A stretch of DNA of 64,000 nucleotides from Chenopodium formosanum (Eukaryota > Streptophyta > Magnoliopsida > Caryophyllales > Amaranthaceae), in assembly GCA_024500155.1 (NCBI GenBank), contig CM044857.1:3970501-4034500 (forward strand). Reading direction: 5' to 3'. Position numbers and translations under genes: made by a program. Numbering within the stretch: the stretch's first letter is position 1; each line of letters begins with the position of its first letter. This document shows positions 21,583-31,778 of this stretch, piece after piece. The notes beneath the pieces are model-generated. The model searched no databases, was not told the DNA's origin, and was given only the letters and a program-made list of their open reading frames with translations.

Positions 21583-23492
21583 TGTAGGGAATATTTCAAG
21601 CATCCCACACTTGAGCCCCACTGTGATCATATACTTAAGCATGGTGGCGTCCAAAGGGAAGGAAGCTAGAGCAAAAGAGTCGCCAACAAGTTTTAGGAAC
21701 TTGTAAACCGTTCACATGGTGAAGGTTACACCCCTTAACGATCCAGGAGATCGTTAACTCCAATAGGTCTGGAACCATGACCGGAAGTTCGGGGATGAAG
21801 GTACAAATCCAACCTAAAAGAGATTGAACCTGCCCTAAAAATAGGCCTCTACTTTATTCTTCTCGTATTCATGTGCGCTTTCTGACTAACATACAACCAA
21901 TAGATTTACCCTAAACCTGTTTAATCTATGTTGCTTGATATATTAATGCACAAGCAAATCTATTATTGGCGATCACTTGAATTATAATCATATTAGCCTA
22001 AACAAGATTATTAATTATCTTATTAAGCGTGATTACAAGTACAAATTCCCTTTAATCCTGCAGGAGAGGGCGTGATCAAGCAATAACAACAATAATATAA
22101 ATCAAGCAACAATAATAATAATCATCATAATAATAATCTCAATCTCAATAAAGCTTAATAATATTAGCAAGACCCTAGGCATGATACTGACAAGATTAAT
22201 AACAAATCCTAGCATGTCACTAAACATTAAAGATCAAAGCTTTATCCCTAACATGATACTAACATGATATTAGGAAAGAAATAGGAAGCCTCATAATATC
22301 AGAAATATTAGTTAATCATAAACATGATACTAGGAAGTAATAAAACATCCTAACATGATACTAGGAATTAACAAAATAATCTAAGCATGATTTCTATATC
22401 AAAAGATCAATAAAGCAATTAAATTACTTACTTCGATGTCTCATATCTCTTTCTAATAACAAAATACACACGTTAGTAACTTCAAGAAAAATAATAAATC
22501 AAACAATTAAATTAAATAATTGAAATAGAGATTTGGGACCAAACCCTCAGAAATTATAAACCTTTCACGTCTAGGGCGAAGGCAACTTCGAACTTGGCTA
22601 GGTGTGTCTAGAACTAATGTATGAGGAATTTTGAGAGAGGGAAGGTTTAGAAAAAGAACAGAGAGAGAAACTTCTAGCTTTTTTAGCAAGAGAATAGAGA
22701 TTATTGTTGATGATGATCGATGATTATTGATTGTGTATGAAAACGGAAGAGATACGACCCCTGTTTATAGAAAAAATAGCACGGGATCAAAGAAAATCAT
22801 ATTCGGAATAAAATACCTCCTGTCACCAACGACAGGAATCAGTGCCAGACGACAAGCTCGTCGCTAGGCGACGAAAGTCAGCGCCTGGTGACGACGATGT
22901 CGTCTCACACTGGTTTAAAAGTCAACGCGCTTTTACACGGGTAATTACCTTTAAAACCGGTTACAAGTAATTATGCGTCCAAGCAGATTTAAAATCAAAT
23001 TTAATATATTTTATTCGAAATAAAACATCTTTTTTCCTAAAAATATAATTATCAATCCTAATCTCATTAGAATTAAATAAAACCTTCTAGATATTCCAGA
23101 AGATCAAAATCAATCCTAATTACTTTAGGAATAATAATTAATAGGCCCTCCTCTAGATCATTGGGCCACATTTAAAAATCATTGGGCCTAATATAATTTA
23201 ATCCATAACTTCCTCATAATTCATCGGAATTGGGCTTATAATATATCATTAGAAAGCTCTTTTCAAGCCCAATCCAACTACACTATTATTGGACCCTCAT
23301 CATGGACCAAACCAAATTAGACTGGCTATTTTTATATAAATAGAGTAAGAAAAGAAATATTTTTGAAAACAGAAAGAGAAATATTTTAATAAAAACATCC
23401 TCACTAGACTTTCCACACTTTCACCTCGTTCGATAATCAAATGTTATTCATCATTGGGTTTGGTTTTAGGGAGACACATTTGGGTGTCTACA
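21583..23492 (-). mobile_element. Solo Tat/Ogre-like LTR in Tekay leader
   Basis: This 1910-bp LTR is flanked by GTTAT (21578-21582) and ATTAT (23493-23497), a 5-bp duplication with one change. Termini are TGTAGGG and GTCTACA on the plus strand, so it is oriented minus. TATA (minus) is at 22761-22769, with a CG-motif patch upstream at about 22815-22910. It is the best-preserved solo copy in the window at its ends. Confidence 0.92.
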
Positions 23493-23707
23493 ATTATGCT
23501 CATAGTGTTATTTGATTGAATGATTTTTGAACTATGGTTTTGTTTGATGTTTCAATAATTGTCCTAAATGACAAAGTTGTATTTTCATTAATTATTAATG
23601 AAATAAAAAGAATTATTTGAAATTTCTCTATATTGTTAAGTGAATTAAATGCTTATATGATAGAACTTGTTTTAATTTTCAAAGTATGATAATTAAACCC
23701 AAGAAGT

Positions 23708-24720
23708 ATGTCTACAAGAATGAGAGATCAGGTGAAAAGTAAGCGCACTGGTTCCAAGGTTGGGAAGGTCCTTAGAAAGCTAACCTATATTACTAAGAAC
23801 ATCACGAAAGTGGTGAACAAAGAAACCGAAGCTTTGACCTTGACTCTTATAGTGAGGTTCAAGAGAGTTGCTGCAGCCAAACCACCTGTTTACTTGGGAA
23901 AGGAGAACCCTGACAGTCTTGAAAACTAGATTAGGGAGTTTGATAAGTTGTTTGATGCTATCAATTGCCTAAGTGAGTTGAGGGTGAATAATGGGGTTTA
24001 CTACTTGAGGGAGGAAGCTGATTTATGGTGGGCCCAAAGAAAGGATGAGCTGTTGAAAAAGCCAAACTTTGGGTGGGATGAGTTTAAGGAAGCCTTGAGA
24101 GAAAAGTTTTACCCTTCCTACCTGAGAAAGCAAAAGTGCATGGAGTTTACCAACCTAAGGATGGGGAACATGTCAATCAGTGAATATTACAACAAGTTCA
24201 TTGAGTTGATGAGGTTTGCCCTAGAAGTAGTCTCTACTGAAACCATCAAAGCTCAGAGATTTGAGCAAGGCCAAACCTTGACCCTCCAGGGGAAGCTAGA
24301 GGGAGTGACCTTTGAGACCCTGGATGAAGTGTATGGCCGTGCAGCCCATCTGTACGGAATCAAGGGGAGGGAAATAGAGCATGCTGGAGAGAAAAGGAAG
24401 AACCCAAACTCTTCTCACGGGGGTGAAAAGAGGCATAAGCCCAATGGGGGCTACCAAGGGAATTCTGGAGATAGGAGGGACAACAAGGGGAACTTTGGGA
24501 AAGGGAATGGAGGCCAGTCGTCCAACCATAAGGGGAATAGGAACCAAAGGGGTGAGAGACCTAAGAGGAAGTATTTCTGCAAGAGGTGTAAGAAAGACCA
24601 CCCAAGAAAGAACTGTGGGGGAACCCGGTAACTTGTCGTTACTGTCAGAAGTTAGGACACCGTGAGTACGAGTTTTCAAGAAGGAAGCTGATGTTAAGTC
24701 TGGGAAGGTGAAAGAGTCTA
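23708..24720 (+). pseudogene. gag: Tekay-like gag
   Basis: Two frames separated by a TAG at 23927-23929 that replaces a conserved tryptophan codon (SLEN-stop-IREFDKLF). The core has EEADLWWAQRKDE, FKEALREKFYP and LRMGNMSISEYYNKF, the usual Ty3 Gag pattern. A basic Gly/Asn-rich tail and a CCHC-like region follow. Near 24630-24680, after a frame change, CRYCQKLGHREYEF can be read, with the last zinc cysteine replaced by phenylalanine. It would form the particle shell; it is inactive here. Confidence 0.88.
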
Positions 24721-24806
24721 GTGCACCTAATAAACCACCTTAGTCTAATGGACCTACACCCAAGGTTGGAACCAGTAGCGGTGCGAGAGGTGCTCCAAAG
24801 GGTCGT

Positions 24807-27800
24807 GTGTTCGTGATGAATAGCCGTCAGGCTGAGTCTGCTAATGATGTGGTAATTGGTGTTTTCTTCATAAGTTCTCTGCCTGTAAAAATCTTGTTTG
24901 ATTCAAGGGCGTCTCATTCTTTTGTTTCTAAGAAAGTAGTTGGGAGTCTCGGGTTAGAAAGTCTTGAGTTAGTCTCTCTAGATGTGTCTATTCCATCTGG
25001 GGAAGTGAGGAGTTATTCCAGATTGTTTTTGAGTGTGCCTATTTCCATTTCTAGGGTAGAATTTCTTGCAGATTTGATCGAGTTCGATTTGATCGAGTTC
25101 GATTTGAATGACTTCGATGTAATTCTGAGTATGGATTGGTTGGGAAAGTATGAGGCAAAGATTGATTGTGCGGCTGAAAAGGTTACTTTGACTAGCCCAA
25201 GCAAGACCAAAGTGGTATATAAAAAGGAAGGGAAAAGCTCAGGGTTGAGAATTGTGTCTGCAATGCAACTACAGAAGCTGGTTAAGAAGGGTTGTCCTTT
25301 GTTTCTATGTAGTGTTCAAGAGATTGAAAGTGAGGAAAAGAAAGGTGAGGAGAGTATTCCTGTGGTAGAAAAATTTCCTGATGTATTTCCAGATGAGATT
25401 CCGGGTATGCCACCAGTAAGGGATGTTGAGTTCACTATCGAACTAGTGCCTGGAACTGGACCTATTTCTAAGCCCCCATATAGGATGGCTCCAGCCGAGT
25501 TGAGGGAGTTGAAAACTTAGTTGGATGATTTGTTGGAAAAGGGTTACATTAGACCTAGTTCATCACCCTGGGGAGCCCCAGTATTGTTTGTGAAGAAGAA
25601 GGATGGAAGTATGAGGTTGTGTATTGATTATCGGGAGTTAAACAAGGTAACAGTGAAGAATAAGTATCCATTACCAAGGATCGATGATTTGTTTGATCAG
25701 TTGAAAGGAGCAGGGGTATTCTCAAAGATAGATTTGAGATCGGGTTATCACCAGCTGAGAATTGCGGAGCAAGATATTTCAAAGAGTGCTTTCAGGACCC
25801 GTTATGGTCATTATGAGTTTACAATTATGCCATTTGGTTTGACTAATGCACCTGCAGTGTTCATGGATTTGATGCATAGGATTTTCAGACCATACTTAGA
25901 CAAGTTTGTAGTGGTGTTTATTGATGATATTTTGATTTATTCAAAGGATAAAGAAGAACATAAGGAACATTTGAGGCAAGTGTTATCATGTTTAAGGGAG
26001 CACCACTTGTATGCCAAGTTGTCTAAGTGTGAATTTTGGTTGGAGAAAGTAGCATTTTTGGGCCATGTGATTTCCAAGTACGGAGTTACAGTCGACCCAA
26101 GCAAGATTCGAGCTGTAAGTGATTGGCCAACCCCAAAGAATGTGTCGGATGTAAGGAGTTTTCTGGGTTTGGCAGGCTACTACAGAAGGTTTGTGAAAGA
26201 TTTTTCAAGGATTTCAAAGCCCATGACAAGTTTGATGAAAAAGGAGCATAAGTTCTTATGGACTCCAGAGTGTGAGGAGGCGTTTAAGATCCTGAAAGAA
26301 AGATTAACCACAGCACCTGTGCTGGCTCTGCCGGATGGAAGAGATTTGTATGAGGTGTATAGTGATGCATCGAGGTTTGGACTAGGATGTGTTTTGATGC
26401 AAAGTCGAAGAGTGATTACGTATGCTTCGAGGAAATTGAAGGCCCATGAGGGGAATTATCCAACCCATGATATGGAGTTAGCTGCAATAGTGTTTGTCTC
26501 GAAGATTTTGAGGCATTACTTGTATGGAGTGACTTGTAGGATTTTCACGGATCATAAGAGTTTGAAGTACATTTTCACCCAAAAGCATTTGAATGGGAGG
26601 CAGAGACAATGGTTGGAGTATATGAGTGATTATACATTGGACATTCAGTATCATGAGGGAAAGGCTAATATGGTGGCAGATGCTTTGAGCAGGAAGTCAA
26701 AACATACGGTGAATGTGATGGTAGTACCAGATCAGTTGTGTGTGGAATTTCAGAATTTGAACTTGGAAATAATGGAGCATGGTGAGGTGACTAGGATGTT
26801 GAATGCCTTGGATATTCAACCATCCATTTATGATGAGATAAGGGAAATTCAATTGGAAGATGAGAAGTTAAAAGCAATTAAGAAGAAGATTGATGAAGGA
26901 CAAGTGTTGGATTTCACCATTGGTGATGAAGGAAGTATCCGTTTTAAGGGAAGATGGTGTGTACCGCAGAATCGTGGAGATCTGAAACAAAGATTGATGG
27001 AAGAAGCCCATAATTCTCCTTATTCAATGCATCCTGGAGGGGATAAGTTGTATAAGGACATGAAGAAGACTTTTTGGTGGCCCAATATGAAGAAAGAAGT
27101 GGCTGAATTTGTGGCTAAGTGTTTGACATGTTAGAAGGTGAAGATTGAGCATCGCAGGCCTTAAGGAAAGGTCTAATCCTTGGAGGTGCCTAAGTGGAAA
27201 TGGAATTCGATTTCTATGGATTTTGTGGGAGCTTTGCCAAAGACCAAGGCAGGGAATGACACTATTTGGGTAATAGTGGACAGGTTGACGAAGTCAGCAG
27301 TGTTCATACCCTTGAAGAGTACTTAGACTATGGATCAGTTGGGAAGAGCTTATGTGAAGTTTGTGGTGAAGTACCATGGGGTACCCACAGATATCATTTC
27401 GGATAGAGATTCAAGATTTTTTTCTAACTTTTGGAAAAGTTTGCAAAAGGCAATGGGAACAAAGTTGTTAATGAGCACAGCATTTCACCCCGGCAACAGA
27501 TGGTCAAACGGAAAGAACGATTCAGACATTGGAGGACATGCTGAGAGCTTGTGTGATGGAGTATCAAGGGTCTTGGGAAGACCACTTGGATTTGATAGAG
27601 TTCTCTTATGACAACAGTTACCATGCAAGCATTGGAATGGCACCGTTTGAAGCATTGTATGGTCGGAAGTGTAGAACCCCAGTTTGTTGGAATGATATAA
27701 GTGAGACTATCGTTCTTGGGCCAGAAATGATTGAATATATGGTGAAGCAGGTCAAGTTGATCCAAGAAAAGATTAAAGCAGCCCAAGATCGACAGAAAAG

Positions 27801-28231
27801 CTATGCTGATTTGAAAAGGAGGGAGGAAGAATATGATGTAGGAGAGAAGGTTTTGTTAAAGATTTCACCCATGAAAGGTGTGATAAGGTTCGAAAAGAAG
27901 GGGAAAATGAGCCCGAAGTACATAGGGCCTTATGAGATCATCCAGAAAGTGGGAAAAGTGGCTTATAAGTTGGATCTGCCTAACAAGCTAGAAAGGGTTC
28001 ACAATGTGTTCCATGTGAGCCAAATTCGAAAGTATATTCCGGATGTGACACATGTGTTGCAACCAGAAACTATTGAGATGGATGAGAATTTGACTTACGA
28101 GGAAAGACCAGTAAAGATTCTTGACTCTAAAGTCGGGAGCACAAGGAACAAGGATGTGAGTATTGTGAAAGTATTGTGGTCAAATTAGAAAACTGAGGAG
28201 GCTACATGGGAAGCTGATGCTGATATGAGGA
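24807..28231 (+). pseudogene. pol: Tekay-like pol with chromodomain
   Basis: Protease: the active site reads DSRASHSF in place of DSGASHSF, and a 15-bp tandem duplication gives LIEFDLIEFDL. Reverse transcriptase follows an in-frame TAG at 25518-25520 and has SSPWGAPVLFVKKKDG, LRSGYHQLRI and the catalytic FIDDILIYS. RNase H follows with SDASRFGLGCVLMQ. Integrase: zinc-region residues HPGGDKLYKDM and CLTC, then a TAG at 27132-27134 and further stops to about 27330; after those, SDRDSRF and a frameshift near 27500 before QTLEDMLRACV. The C-terminus reads HNVFHVSQIRKYIPD, then a chromodomain (DSKVGSTRNKDVSIVKVLW, stop, EEATWEADADMR) that targets integration in chromoviruses. The end is lost at 28231. 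Confidence 0.92.
25076..25105 (+). repeat. 15-bp tandem duplication in protease
   Basis: GATCGAGTTCGATTT occurs twice in tandem (25076-25090, 25091-25105), repeating five residues (LIEFD) in frame. Confidence 0.9.
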
Positions 28232-28257
28232 AACAAGGATGTGAGTATTGTGAAAGT
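28147..28257 (+). repeat. 26-bp direct repeat at the Tekay/copia-A junction
   Basis: AACAAGGATGTGAGTATTGT plus GAAAGT occurs at 28147-28172, where it codes chromodomain residues, and again at 28232-28257, exactly where the Tekay sequence stops and copia-A begins. Confidence 0.88.
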
Positions 28258-31121
28258 TTCAATTGTTGCATTCAAGCCCACAATGATGACTAGCATATGT
28301 AAACTTAGCCAAAGAAATATGATTTCATATTGACTAAGAGTTCTAAAATATTTATTTTGGAACATTATGATTATGCAAGTAATAAAGATGATTTGACAAG
28401 TTATAACTCCAAGTGGTTTAAAACCAGGAAATCTGAAATAGATTCTAAATCTGTAAGCAAGTGTATGACACTTGAATAATTTGCCTAAATTGGGTGAAAC
28501 CCATTGTAAGCAAAGCAGACAAGAAAGAAAAACGTTTTCTAACTAAAGCAAAGACTTGTTAAAGGATTCAACTAAATCATAGTATGACTATGATTATGAT
28601 GAAACATTTACATGTTGCAAAGATCTATTAAAGATACTTAGTGATTTCTACCTTATAAGATTTGGTAGATGGATTTCAAAACACTTTCTTGAAATTGTTC
28701 ATGAAAGAAGATTTGTATATGATACAATCAAAAGTTTGGAGATCCAACAATCCTAGGGATGCATAAAAGATATATAATGGATTGAAGTGAGCATCAGGGA
28801 GTTAATGTTCTTAATTTTGTGAGTTAATCAAATCGTTTGATGTTCTCGTAAAATGAAGAAAAAGTCTTGTATGTACAAGATGTTTAGTGGGAGCTATGAA
28901 GTCTTCTTGGTCTAATATAAAGAGCAATTATTCATTACTTGAAGAGTCAAGTAATGGTTAATGCATTTTGTATGAAAATCTTGAAGAAGAAGATGAGTAC
29001 ATTTGGGATTCAAGATCTATATAGATGGGTCTCGAAGGATGTTTGAGTTTTGGTTAAGAAACTTATATTGATAAGATTCTTATAAGGTTCAACATTATAT
29101 TGAAAAGAGTTTCAATCCCATGTGACATGACACGTTGCTTAATGATTCAATACCTTGAGAAAGGTTGATGAAATTAAGACTTTGAGTGGTGATCCTTATG
29201 CAATTCGCAAAGGATGCATCATGCATGCCATGGACTATACTCGTCTATTTGATTCACGTGTTCTAAGAACAAGTGATGATAGATTTCAATCAAAATCCAA
29301 TAATGTGACGTTGGAATACAAATTAGAAATTCCAAAGTTCCTTGCGAAAGGGCGAAGGAAAATTCTTAGTGTATGGAGATAAAAATGATTATAAGATTTA
29401 GAAATTGCAAAATTCATGTTTATGAGAATGTCTCATGAACTCTACTTACTAAACCCCTTCCATAACCAAGGTATGAGAGTCATACTAAGGTTTTTGGATT
29501 GAAGCAAGTTATGTAATTTTAGTTGTGTATGTTTTGAGAAAGCATATTACAAAAGTAAATACATTAGCTTGCAGAATTATGTTTATCAATTGAAACAAAG
29601 TTTCAATCTTATTTAATCGTGGTTTCAAGATTAAATAAAATGTCCAAAATAATTATGAATTGATGGGCTCACTAGGTTGATGACCTTTTGAATGAAACCC
29701 CACAGGTGAACTAAATTCATATATTATTTAAGTTCCTAGTTCGGAATCATTAAACTGGACATAAATGATTTCCAATAATGGACTAGCATGTAAGATTGAT
29801 TGGATAGTGCAGTTTCATGGGCTATGGGAGCATAGTGATAATGCTCGGTCAATCACATGGATATGCATGAATGATGCATGATCGAACTATTGACCTACTT
29901 TGAAGTTCAAGTATAGAGCTTCCGGATATATTAGTGGATTCCTTTGACATGAGTGGAACACTGATTCTATTCAATGATTGTTTTGACTGTGGTACATTCA
30001 AACGTCTTGCCGTAAATGGGGATTATAAAGGATGTTTCCCGGTCACTTCATGAATTGAGTGGGAGCTTTGGTTGCCACAAGATTGGATAGAGTCTACCTA
30101 TTAAATTAGGAATGTGTCATGTTTTGGCCTCTTGAAGAGGGAGAATTCAGAAAATGCATGGCCGTGCTCAAATGTGTTACATAATAACCATTTGTTTTGT
30201 AATTCTAACTCAGATTTCAAGAAATGATTTGTAGATTAATATTGATTACATAAGATGCAATCATATTATCAAATCGACACAAAATGACTTAAGGAATTTG
30301 AATATTGCGCACTTGTCTCAGACAAGTGGGAGATTGAAGGAATTGTGTCTTCGATAAGTGCAATTACTAGATATATCAAGGATCACTATTATGGAGATAA
30401 TAAGTTCATTCTATTGGGGCGTCATCCTCTGTTGCTAGACTATGAGAGATGATCTTTGGGCTAGTTAAATAGCCCAAAGCCCTTTAGAATGGATCCTATA
30501 TTGGTCACACACAAGGGTATTGGGTTAAGCAAGTTAGAGGCCCATTAATGGGCCTCATGAGCAATTAACTAATCATGAATTGGATTGGGCTAGCATAGTT
30601 AGATTGGAATTAGGTTTTGGGCTTTTGACATGGGCTCTTATTTAGAGATGAGATCTATAAATAAGAACCATGCCTAGGGTTTGCAAGAGGCAGTCATAAT
30701 TCACACACTGTGAATTTTGACATCAATGCAACCAATCCCAAAACCCTAATCCTCTCTCCAACTCACGGCCCTCATCCTCCCCCCACGTCCGTACGGCCGG
30801 CCACCCCTTGGTGGCGCGTGTGGTGGTTATCGTGGTGGTTCTTGGTTAGTATGTCTCTCCTCTCCGTTGAAGGTTGATTGAAGCGTTCAGTCACGACTAA
30901 CTAGCATTAGTGGAGGTCTTAATCTGTGCCCGTGGACCAAGTAGAGGAATCACGCTTGGGGTTCTTTATCTCCTTTTGTTCTTGCTCGATCGCACGTGGA
31001 ATCACGCTTCAAAGGTACGATTATTTGTGCTTTATGTGTTATGCATTAGATCCTTGGATTAGGTACTGTATGAATATGATTCATGTTTATTTCCGCTGCG
31101 TAGTACCTATAAACTCCTACA
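28258..31121 (+). mobile_element. copia-A remnant, 3' part with 3' LTR
   Basis: Starts abruptly after the Tekay chromodomain. Decayed reverse transcriptase and RNase H can be followed in fragments: the codons for MDFKT near 28670, SCMYKM near 28867, and LLTKPLP near 29440. Then comes the long conserved 3' noncoding region (29600-30320) and polypurine tract AAGTGGGAGAT (about 30324-30334). The same family lies on the minus strand at 58164-64000, and the two copies align over both internal region and LTR. Confidence 0.8.
30335..31121 (+). mobile_element. copia-A 3' LTR
   Basis: A 787-bp LTR from TGAAGGAATTG to CTCCTACA. TATAAATA is at 30656-30663. Upstream are inverted GGGC/GCCC motifs, including GGCCCATTAATGGGCC at about 30539-30554. 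The 3' flank is GGGTA. The LTR at 58164-58895 is the same family. Confidence 0.85.
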
Positions 31122-31213
31122 GGGTACACTTGAGTTAAAAAAAAATTAGAGTGATAAATACTCCGAGTGATAAATACGGAATCAAAAGTGGGCATCCATG
31201 TAATTTCGTACTT

Positions 31214-31436
31214 ACCAAGTCAAGCTTGGTCTAGTGAAAAAGAGAGCACCTTTCAACTATGAGGTTGGGGGTTCAATCCCCACTAGTGACAATTTAGGGG
31301 AGTGGAATTCCTTTATCTTCCCCCCACTCTTTCAAATTATCTAGTCGATAACCCGAACCAGGAGGACCTGTGAGAGATTCTGGTCCGATAGGACCCTTCT
31401 ATTTACCAACCAAAAAAAAAAAAAAAAAAAAAAAAA
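31214..31436 (+). mobile_element. tRNA-derived SINE with TSD
   Basis: A 223-bp element with a pol III A-box-like TGGTCTAGTG at 31227-31236 and B box GGTTCAATCCC at 31270-31280. A tRNA-unrelated body follows, then a tail of about 24 A. It is flanked by a 14-bp duplication GTAATTTCRTACTT (31200-31213 and 31437-31450, one mismatch). It lies 340 bp upstream of the prolyl 4-hydroxylase start codon. Confidence 0.92.
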
Positions 31437-31450
31437 GTAATTTCATACTT

Positions 31451-31778
31451 GTATTTATGGATCATAAATCAGACGACCGACCCCATCTTCACGCCTTTGA
31501 CCTTCCTTCCGTTTCCGTATCCCCACACCAACACAACTTGTAAAAAACAGAACATAGAATTTTCAAAACCAACAAAATTCATACTTACTAGACCACTGTA
31601 GATCTCTTATTAACTCAATTTCAATCAAATCTTTTTCACATTTATCACACAAATTTCATTTGATCGACAATTTTAGGTTTTTTATTAAAATTCAACCAAT
31701 CAATTATTCAATTCAATCAATCAATTTTTCAATTTAATCGAATCAGAGAGGAGAGAGAAAGTGAAGAAAGCGTCAACA
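31451..31778 (+). promoter_or_regulatory. Upstream region / 5' UTR of the prolyl 4-hydroxylase gene
   Basis: The 330 bp between the SINE and the start codon contain pyrimidine-rich and CAATCAATTATTCAATT-type stretches and a GAGAGGAGAGAGAAA tract just before ATG. This is typical of a plant 5' UTR. I see no convincing TATA box, so the transcription start cannot be placed. Confidence 0.4.

Larger units (their letters stand above)
17719..28257 (+). mobile_element. Tekay-like chromovirus (Ty3), 3' end lost
   Basis: Order: 5' LTR, initiator-Met primer site, leader with an extra ORF, gag, protease, reverse transcriptase, RNase H, integrase, chromodomain. The 2.5-kb LTR, the Met primer site and the chromodomain fit the Tekay/Del clade. 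The 3' LTR is absent: the sequence changes at 28257 to a copia remnant. The 5' flank is TTTCG (17714-17718). A solo Ogre-like LTR splits the leader. Confidence 0.88.

Noticed and set aside
24296..24679. ORFs antisense or frameshifted to the Tekay gag tail
   Set aside because: Shadows of the Gly/Asn-rich gag C-terminus; no independent support.
31214..31290. Possible tRNA gene
   Set aside because: A and B boxes are present, but there is no cloverleaf with anticodon stem, and the A tail plus 14-bp target duplication show a SINE.
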